This document shows, piece by piece, positions 19,402 to 25,438 of a stretch of DNA of 25,438 nucleotides (its first letter is position 1; every line of letters begins with the position of its first letter). The stretch is from Nemertoderma westbladi (taxonomy: Eukaryota; Xenacoelomorpha; Nemertodermatida; Nemertodermatidae): the NCBI GenBank assembly GCA_032718475.1, contig JAUCBJ010002248.1, positions 1 to 25,438 on the forward strand, given 5' to 3'. The notes beneath the pieces are model-generated. The model was not told the origin of the DNA and ran no database searches. It saw only the letters and a program-made list of their open reading frames with translations. Both the position numbers and the translations under genes were made by a program.

Positions 19402-19890
19402 GAATACGTAAGGGAAAGGCATGGGCAGCCTTGAATCGGCTTTCCAGGATTTGGAAGTCACCGAGAGATAATCGGACACGTAAGGTCCGATTATTTAGAG
19501 CAGCAGTAGTTCCAGTACTCCTCTACGGGAGTCCATGCTGGGCTCTAACTGCTGAGGACACCAAATCTCTGGATGGCACATTCACAAGAATGCTACGTCG
19601 AGTTCATTGTGTCAAGTACAATGCACACATCTCCAACCAGACACTATATAACATTGGAGGTGTCTCATTGGTTCCCCCAAGCTTGAGACTAGAACAAAAT
19701 CGCCTCCGCTTTGCAGGACATTGCTTTCGCCGTGAGGACCAGCCAGTGCACAATCTTGTACTTTGGCAACCTCATGGAGTGAAGAAGCATGGTGGACAGC
19801 CCATGACTTTCTTGAGACGCATCTTAAAGGACACTGGCCTTGAAGATGCGGATGAGCTAGCAAATGTCATGGGTGATAGGGAGTTGTGGC
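19402..19890 (+). mobile_element. LINE A, 5'-truncated family 1 copy, first segment
   Basis: From GAATACGTAAGGG the sequence is nearly identical to 23102-23590 of LINE B. It encodes the reverse transcriptase C-terminal region (IRKGKAWAALNRLSRIWKS to VMGDRELW). It is interrupted after GAGTTGTGGC at 19890 by LINE B and resumes at 23661. It is fused in frame to the preceding hAT coding sequence. Confidence 0.9.
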
Positions 19891-20301
19891 CAGGTCATTG
19901 TCAGGTCAGGTATTCTAGGTCATTGATCAAGAAAACTTGCCACCTCCATGCAGCATAAAGGAGGTGCTACCTGTAGCTGCATAGACCCTCTTACTAGGGC
20001 AAATCTGGTCCTGTAACTAGGACCCCCTTCGTTCTGGGATAAGGAGGAAGGACGCCCTTGGTCCTGGATTAAGGACCCATATACTTGGCTGCAGGGGTAT
20101 ATGGCCTGACCAGGCAGATGGTGATCTACCAATGGCTGGTCAGGAGTAGAGTGTTCTCATGTCCACTCTGAGAGCACTTCACTGCAACCTGCACCTGGCA
20201 GCAAGGGTATAGGGCATGACCCAGCAGATGAGCTGCAACAGCCAATGGTGGGTCATGTGCGCCAGAGTAGATGTGGGTGATGGGCCTCATATCTGACTCC
20301 A
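19891..20301 (+). promoter_or_regulatory. LINE B 5'UTR with a diverged internal duplication
   Basis: Two related segments, 20084-20151 and 20194-20272, share the order CTGCAGGGGTAT or GGCAGCAAGGGTAT, GGCCTGAC or GGCATGAC, CAGCAGATG or AGGCAGATG, CCAATGG, GGTCA and AGAGTAGA, offset by about 110 bp. Tandem 5' monomers serve as promoters in some LINEs; that role here is inference. Confidence 0.6.
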
Positions 20302-23300
20302 TTGCGACACCCACCCCGTGGAATGGCAAACCAGGGTGTGGTATTTGCCCCGAGAGCTGACTCGGCAAAAAAGCACCCCCCAACCCCCACTATGGATTAC
20401 ATTAGCAATGCGGAGGTCCGGCCACTAGAGGCCAGTGGAATTACCGGACACAATCGGCCTCACCAGCGTCAGTTAACTCCTGACCGGCTGCCTGTCTCAC
20501 CCCCTACTGGAGAGAGAGCAGCCAACAATTCTTTGAGTCCCTTTCCTGATGACCTTTCTGGCCCAAACCCTGGGTCACCAGGGAGGCCAGATTGTGATGG
20601 GGAGATGGATTCTGGAGTTGGAGGCTACTCTCATGTTCCACCCCGACCAACAAAGCCATTGGTGAATCTGAGGCAAGTCACTAGACTAGCCTCAGTAAAC
20701 ACCCTAACACTCGGGTCCCCAATGCGACAAGGTGAGCTGACTGCCTTGGCAGATAAGCTTTCTCTTAGCGCAGTGGGTGTTCAAGAGCACCGAATGCAGA
20801 CTGGACAGACTGATGAGGTTCTGATTAAGGACATGGGGGGGGGGGGGGGCGGTTGGCGACTCGCCCTCGCGTCAGCAGATGATAGTGGCAATGGTGGAAT
20901 TGGTCTATTGATGAATCCAACTGCACATGCAGCATTGGACAAAATAGACCAAATCTCTAACCGCATCATCCGTTGCCACTTCTCATGTTCTGGAAGACTG
21001 GCTAAGAAGTTTCCTAAGGTGGTTCTGATTGTGTGCTACTCTCCAACTAGTGTTGCCCCTGTAGAGGAGGTGGATAATTTCTACCACAATCTACAAGCAG
21101 CTACTGATGGAGTGGATCAGCATGCATTCTTAACATTCCTGGGAGACTTTAATGCAAGTCTGCATCAATCACATACATCGTCCTGGGTCTATAGCAATAG
21201 TGCTAACCGAAATTCTGTCCATCTTCAGGATTTTATCTCTGGAAATGGATTGTTTTCGGCTGGAACCCAGTTCAAGAAGCGAACTGGAAAGCTATGGACT
21301 CATAGTGGACCCAGTGGTCACAAGTCCCAGATAGACCATATTCTGTTTCGTAGGAAATACATGAGCTCGATACAAGACTGTAATGCATTTACACTTCGAC
21401 CCTTCTCCAGTGATCACCGCCTTATTGTGGCCAAGGTAAGACTTAGTCTGCTTGCTAGCAGAACAACGAAATCTGCCTTGCCGCGGCATGACTGGTCCTC
21501 TCTGTTGCAATAGCCAAGTGTGAGATCCAGCTTTACACTACAGCTGAGCAACAGGTATGAGGCTCTTGCCTCTGAGGCGGCAGATCACTGTGAGGGCTAT
21601 ACTGCCTTTACAGAAGCAGTTAAGTTAGCAGCTGCAGAAACAGTTCCTGTATACCCTCGAAACAGGAAAAGGGCCCCCTGGACTGACAACAAAATTCAGA
21701 AGTGCCGAAATGACCTTCATAAGGCGCAGAAAGAGTCCCGACTCAAACAGACTACAGCGGCCAAGAATGCAGTTAAGGCTGCATCTAGGTCCCTGAACAG
21801 GCAGTACTCTGTTAATCTACAGGAGCTTATAAACCAACAGGTTGATGCCATCAATGATGCTGACGACAGCAGGCAATCATCCCAGGCATGGAAATCGATC
21901 AATCTGCTTACTGGGCGGAAAAGCCAACCAACCACCAAGGTTAAGGCTGAATCACCAGCCGATCGCCTCAATGGTTGGAAAGCCCACTTTGAAAAGCTCC
22001 TCAATAATGACAGGGTATTGCCTGATAACTTTATAGAAGTAAAAGTGTCTGAGTCTGTACTCCCAGATATTCCCATTGGCGATATCTCATTTGCAGAAGT
22101 GAAGGCTGCTGCAAAGAGCATTAAGACCAATCGTGCCAGTGGAGTAGATGGTGTTCCCCCTGAGGTCTTTAAAATACCTGAGTGTTTAAAGCTCATCTAT
22201 CCCATCATAGTAGACATGTACCGAACAACAAGAGTCCCACAAGAAATGAAAACAAATAAGTTGGTGCCAGTTCCCAAGAAGGGCAACCTAACACTCTATG
22301 GTTCTTTTCGGGGAATCTCATTGATCTGGATTGCTGCAAAGCTATACAATAGGATTCTATTAAATCGCATCAGGGATCCCATTGAGAGACTGCTCCGTGG
22401 AAATCAGAATGGGTTCCGCAAAGGTCGTGGAACCATGGAGCCCATTTTGGCACTTAGAAGGATAATTTAAGAATTATCAAAAAAGAAAGACAGGCATCTG
22501 GCTGTTATCTTTGTTGACTTCTTCAAGGCCTTTGATTCAGTCTCTCGCTCACGTATCTTCAGCATACTTTCATTATATGGGATTCCTGATGAAATTATTG
22601 CAGCAATCAGATCAGTATACGATGGTTCGACAACATTTGTGTCTACTGTTGACGGTGACACAGAACCATTTGAAGTGTTATGGGGCGTCCTCCAAGGAGA
22701 CACACTTGCACCATTCTTGTTCATTATTGTGGTTGACTATGTTCTACGCATGTCCTTAGATCATCATAATGATGATGGGGTGATGATAACTCCACCTACT
22801 GGCTCCAGAAGTCGAGGAAATCCTGCCAAGTACCTAACTGATCTAGACTTTGCTGATGACTTAGGAGTACTCTCAGAATCATTAGAGGGAGCCCAACGGC
22901 TCCCCAGCTCATTAGAACATGCTGCTTCTAGTGTTGGTCTTTTTATTAACTCCAGAAAGACCAAAATTCTGACAGTTAACTTTGAAAGTCCTCAGCAAGT
23001 CTCTGATCGGATGAGCATAAGCTCAAAGGATGGTATGCTTGAGCATGTGGACGACTTCTGTTACCTGGGATCATGGATCCGGAAGTCAGGTGAGGACCTT
23101 CGAATACGTAAGGGAAAGGCATGGGCAGCCTTGAATAGGCTTTCCAGGATTTGGAAGTCACCGAGAATTAATCGGAAACTTAAGGTCCGATTATTTAGAG
23201 CAGCAGTAGTTCCAGTACTCCTCTACGGGAGTCCATGCTGGGCTCTAACTGCTGAGGACACCAAATCTCTGGATGGCACATTCACAAGAATGCTACGCCG

Positions 23301-23628
23301 GGTTCATTGTGTCAAGTACAATGCACACATCTCCAACCAGACACTATATAACATTGGAGGTGTCTCATTGGTTCCCCCAAGCTTGACACTAGAACAAAAT
23401 CGCCTCCGCTTTGCAGGACATTGCTTTCGCCGTGAGGACCAGCCAGTGCATAATCTTGTACTTTGGCAGCCTCATGGAGTGAATAAGCATGGTGGACAGC
23501 CCATGACTTTCTTGAGACGCATCTTAAAGGACACTGGCCTTAAAGATGCGGATGATCTAGCAAATGTCATGGGTGATAGGGAGTTGTGGCGGTGCAATTT
23601 TGTTGACAAGCCGGCACAGCATTCTTAA
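20302..23628 (+). pseudogene. LINE B ORF: endonuclease-reverse transcriptase, two nonsense codons
   Basis: One frame of 1,108 codons runs from ATG 20302 to TAA 23626-23628. It is broken only by TAG at 21511 (codon 404; CAG in the copy at 1-907) and TAA at 22468 (codon 723). Residues 1-130 are Pro/Ser-rich. The APE endonuclease runs from about 131 to 380, with VQEHR, GDFN (281-284) and SDHR (370-373). Near residue 180 a G15 run (20835-20849) encodes poly-Gly inside this domain. The reverse transcriptase has FRGISL, QNGFRKGRGT, FVDFFKAFDS (Asp 739), GVLQGDTLAPFL and FADD (850-853). The C-terminus has RLRFAGHCFRRED. The protein would nick target DNA and copy the element RNA onto it. The start codon is the first ATG of the frame that I trust; a later one near 20392 is possible. 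Confidence 0.9.
20835..20849. repeat. Poly-G tract, G15, inside the LINE endonuclease frame
   Basis: Encodes Gly residues between LIKDM and WRLALA, where related endonucleases have a variable loop. The frame is kept across it. Confidence 0.9.
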
Positions 23629-23660
23629 AAATGCAGCTGCAATTCTAGTAGTAGTAGTAG

Positions 23661-23740
23661 GCGGTGCAATTTTGTCGATAAGCCGGCACAGCATTCTTAA
23701 AAATGCAGCTGAAATGCAGCATGCCGATCCTAGTAGTAAC
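23661..23740 (+). mobile_element. LINE A, 3' end (second segment) with short TAG tail
   Basis: GCGGTGCAATTTTGTCG repeats the sequence at 23589 of LINE B with small changes and completes LINE A: the last codons, the 3'UTR with GCAGCATGCCGATCC, and a short CTAGTAGTA tail. hAT coding sequence follows directly. Confidence 0.88.
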
Positions 23741-23986
23741 GTAGAAATTATGTATCGCATATTTCTGACACTGGCGTGCACTAACTGTAAAGGTGAAAGA
23801 TCATTTTCAACCCTGAAACTTATTAAGAGCATTCAGAGAAATCTTATTTCACAATACCGTTTAAACTCGCTGGCGCTTCTCACCATGGAAGTTGACATTT
23901 TCCGCGAATTAGATTTCTCTGAAATTATTAATGAGTTTTGTAGACGCAAGGCTAGGAAAATTCCTTTTGTTAGTTCTTCAGTTTAA
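23741..23986 (+). pseudogene. hAT transposase C-terminal exon (hAT dimerisation domain)
   Basis: The frame NVEIMYRIFLTLACTNCKGE-RSFSTLKLIKSIQRN, followed by NSLALLTMEVDIFREL and ending SSV and a TAA at 23984-23986, is the C-terminal hAT dimerisation segment. It has the conserved GERSFS Glu and LKLIK block. The open frame extends upstream through LINE A tail sequence, but the real domain begins at NVEI. Some transposase sequence before NVEI may have been lost at the LINE A insertion. Confidence 0.9.
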
Positions 23987-24096
23987 ATAATTGATTTACA
24001 AATATATTTATATTAATAATTAATTTAATGTGTTGAATTTATAGAAACCAGGAAATTGTAAATATGTCTCAATGTCTGTGTAAAATTCAGATAGGA

Positions 24097-24120
24097 GGGG
24101 GGGGGGGGGGGGGGGGGGGG
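24097..24120. repeat. Poly-G tract, G24
   Basis: Twenty-four G in the hAT 3' region, 217 bp before a C35 run that is complementary to it. Confidence 0.95.
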
Positions 24121-24336
24121 ACTTTCGACGCTATCAAAATGCATCCCTCTCCAGGGAAATACTGAATACTCTCAAAAATAAAACTGTAACCTGTTCTATT
24201 GACTGTTGCGTTCATTGTTTTTGGTTAGAATAACGTGCCACTGTAACCTGCTCTCTTTCACTAAATTGAGAATTTAACATTGAGGCGGGATATTAATTTG
24301 CCAAGATGGGATTTGCGTCAAGTACCTCTACATTCG

Positions 24337-24337
<1 letters not shown>

Positions 24338-24372
<35 letters not shown>
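24338..24372. repeat. Poly-C tract, C35
   Basis: The longest homopolymer in the window, 35 C between CATTCGA and ATGACTCG. Confidence 0.95.
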
Positions 24373-24940
24373 ATGACTCGTAAAATTAGATTTGTTTTTC
24401 TAATATTATTAATGTAATTCTAAATTTTTTTGTGCCAAGCAAGTAGGACTATTGAACAAGTAATATCTAATTAAAATGGAAGCACAGTACCCTAAAAGTA
24501 ATTTGAATTATGAAGGTTTGTTACTATGTTATTTTGGAATTTGTATAATAATATTTTATTGTTGGCTATCTCGAATTTTACTTAATAAATTAAAATATTA
24601 CGTTATTTACAATTGTTAGATGGATTGTTATATGTGTTGTATCGATGTAGACGGAGCACTACTAGTCTGACGCACTGTATTGGTATATTATCAGTCTGTA
24701 TGTGTAGTAATCAATTGTTTACTAAGTAACTATTATTATTATTCTCATTTGATTATATACTGTAATATTTTGCTTTTCTATCCGTTCCCCATATTACTGT
24801 ACTTTACTTACTATATAAATTATTACAGTTGCTCTCTCTACAACAAGGGGGCAATGATAAGGAATTTCGTTACGATATATTATTATTAATAATTACTTTT
24901 TGCTAATGGGATCTAAAAAATTTCAAATGGGGTCGGGTAT

Positions 24941-24959
24941 GGGGGGGGGGGGGGGGGGG
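24941..24959. repeat. Poly-G tract, G19, in the right end of the hAT element
   Basis: Nineteen G about 24 bp inside the right terminal repeat. The left end has a G14 run next to its terminal repeat. Confidence 0.95.
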
Positions 24960-24982
24960 TGGGATCTAGGGGCCCGAAAATC

Positions 24983-24997
24983 CATAATCCGTCCCTG
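24983..24997 (-). repeat. Right terminal inverted repeat of the hAT element
   Basis: CATAATCCGTCCCTG. Read on the minus strand it is CAGGGACGGATTATG, a typical hAT-type end and a 13/15 match to the left end. Confidence 0.85.
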
Positions 24998-25005
24998 AGT
25001 GACCG
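24998..25005 (+). repeat. Right target-site duplication of the hAT element
   Basis: AGTGACCG, identical to 16083-16090. Confidence 0.85.
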
Positions 25006-25438
25006 ATATTTGCAAATACCCAGCAGCACCCTGCAGCTCCAATGTATGAGATTTACTTAATACTGTCATCATAGAACTGATCATTCTCTATTGTTTTATG
25101 ACAGATGGTAGCAATTTTAAAAGCATCGCTTTGAGAGAACCGCTATATATATAGAGCTACGATCATGAGACCAACGCAGTTGGAAAGAGCAAGGTCCAAA
25201 CCACCCAAATATTTTTGATTTTGGTGAAAACTCTGGTCGTGATCAGTAAAAGATAATGAAGATCGTGTTTGAACGCGAATCGGACAGACATGGAGTTTCC
25301 ACATCGGAAAATGGTCTAGTACAACGTGTTTCTCATGACTGAATTAGGGGGGGGGGGGGGGGGGGGGGTAGCCAAAAGCCCAATTTCTGAATTGCTCATC
25401 TTCAGCTGTAATGTCTATTGTGTATGCCTGAAATACAC
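25006..25438. other. Right flanking DNA, no gene seen
   Basis: Unique-looking sequence to the window edge, with a G22 run at 25347-25368. No coding frame or RNA gene is supported. Confidence 0.5.
25347..25368. repeat. Poly-G tract, G22
   Basis: Twenty-two G followed by TAGCC, outside the hAT element. Confidence 0.95.

Larger units (their letters stand above)
19891..23660 (+). mobile_element. LINE B, near full-length RTE-like non-LTR retrotransposon
   Basis: A 3.77-kb element lies inside LINE A. It has a 5'UTR of about 410 bp, one long reading frame (endonuclease then reverse transcriptase), a very short 3'UTR and a (TAG)5 tail at 23646-23660. A single ORF, the domain order, the GHCFRRED-type C-terminus and a microsatellite tail instead of poly-A fit the RTE group; I did not compute a phylogeny. 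The insertion duplicated at most GGC: LINE A stops at ...GTGGC and resumes GCGGTGC or GGCGGTGC. Confidence 0.9.
23987..24982. other. hAT element 3' untranslated and subterminal region
   Basis: AT-rich, without a gene. It contains a G24 run (24097-24120), a C35 run (24338-24372) and a G19 run (24941-24959). A direct repeat, CTGTAACCTG, occurs at about 24185 and 24241. The 3' end has GGGGCCCG shortly before the terminal repeat, mirroring the left end. Confidence 0.6.
16083..25005 (+). mobile_element. hAT DNA transposon (ZMYM1/DUF4371-like) with target duplications, interrupted by nested LINEs
   Basis: The element spans 16091-24997. Its ends are related inverted repeats: CCTGGACGGATTATG at 16091-16105 and CATAATCCGTCCCTG at 24983-24997, matching at 13 of 15 positions when one is reversed. 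Both ends are followed by a G run and a GGGCCCG phrase. The flanks carry a perfect 8-bp duplication, AGTGACCG, at 16083-16090 and 24998-25005; an 8-bp duplication is the hallmark of hAT transposition. Inside is a spliced, degenerate transposase gene on the plus strand. About 4.3 kb of its 8.9 kb is LINE sequence inserted later. The gene is damaged, so the copy is predicted non-autonomous; the ends remain recognisable. Confidence 0.88.

Noticed and set aside
25160-25280. tRNA gene or tRNA-derived SINE (ACGCAGTTGGAAAGAGC resembles an A box, TTGAACGCGAATCGG a B box)
   Set aside because: The two boxes are about 95 bp apart, no cloverleaf forms, and no tail or target duplication is seen.

Overview
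The window reads as repeat-dense, non-coding-rich nuclear DNA of a metazoan, most likely an invertebrate. Evidence: a spliced, ZMYM1/DUF4371-like hAT transposase, RTE-like non-LTR retrotransposons (LINEs), a long minisatellite and many long poly-G/poly-C tracts. No operon, ribosome-binding-site logic or bacterial gene is present. The species cannot be named from sequence alone. I see no intact host gene; every recognisable coding stretch belongs to a mobile element, and nearly all are broken.

Layout: (1) 1-907, minus-strand fragment of a LINE (family 1). (2) 908-4128, gene-free DNA with four G/C homopolymers and, at 3696-3765, diverged relatives of the satellite unit. (3) 4129-7624, about 100 units of a 33-bp satellite built on the palindrome ATCTGCTAGCAGAT. 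(4) 7625-11445, an unrelated block splitting the array: a leader with a 13-bp-stem hairpin, then a long gag-like reading frame (coiled coil, poly-Asn, poly-Gly) with no visible polymerase. (5) 11446-12116, the second satellite block with its own variants. (6) 12117-15240, minus-strand LINE family 1 3' end, a hairpin-module copy, a plus-strand endonuclease fragment and a minus-strand LINE family 2 reverse transcriptase. (7) 15323-15794, a 27-bp perfect inverted repeat enclosing another hairpin-module copy. (8) 16091-24997, an 8.9-kb hAT DNA transposon with related 15-bp ends and a perfect 8-bp target duplication (AGTGACCG). Its transposase gene is degenerate and was hit by a 5'-truncated LINE (A), itself hit by a near full-length LINE (B). 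(9) 25006-25438, flanking DNA.

The insertion order is readable: hAT into host DNA, LINE A into the hAT gene, LINE B into LINE A. LINE B holds one 1,108-codon frame (endonuclease plus reverse transcriptase) broken by two nonsense codons; the fragment at 1-907 carries the undamaged CAG at one of them. Both LINE families end in (TAG)n tails.

The least explained parts are the gag-like block with its poly-Gly tracts, the hairpin module whose stem is kept by different base pairs in three copies, and the apparent origin of the satellite from the dyad at 3696-3765.
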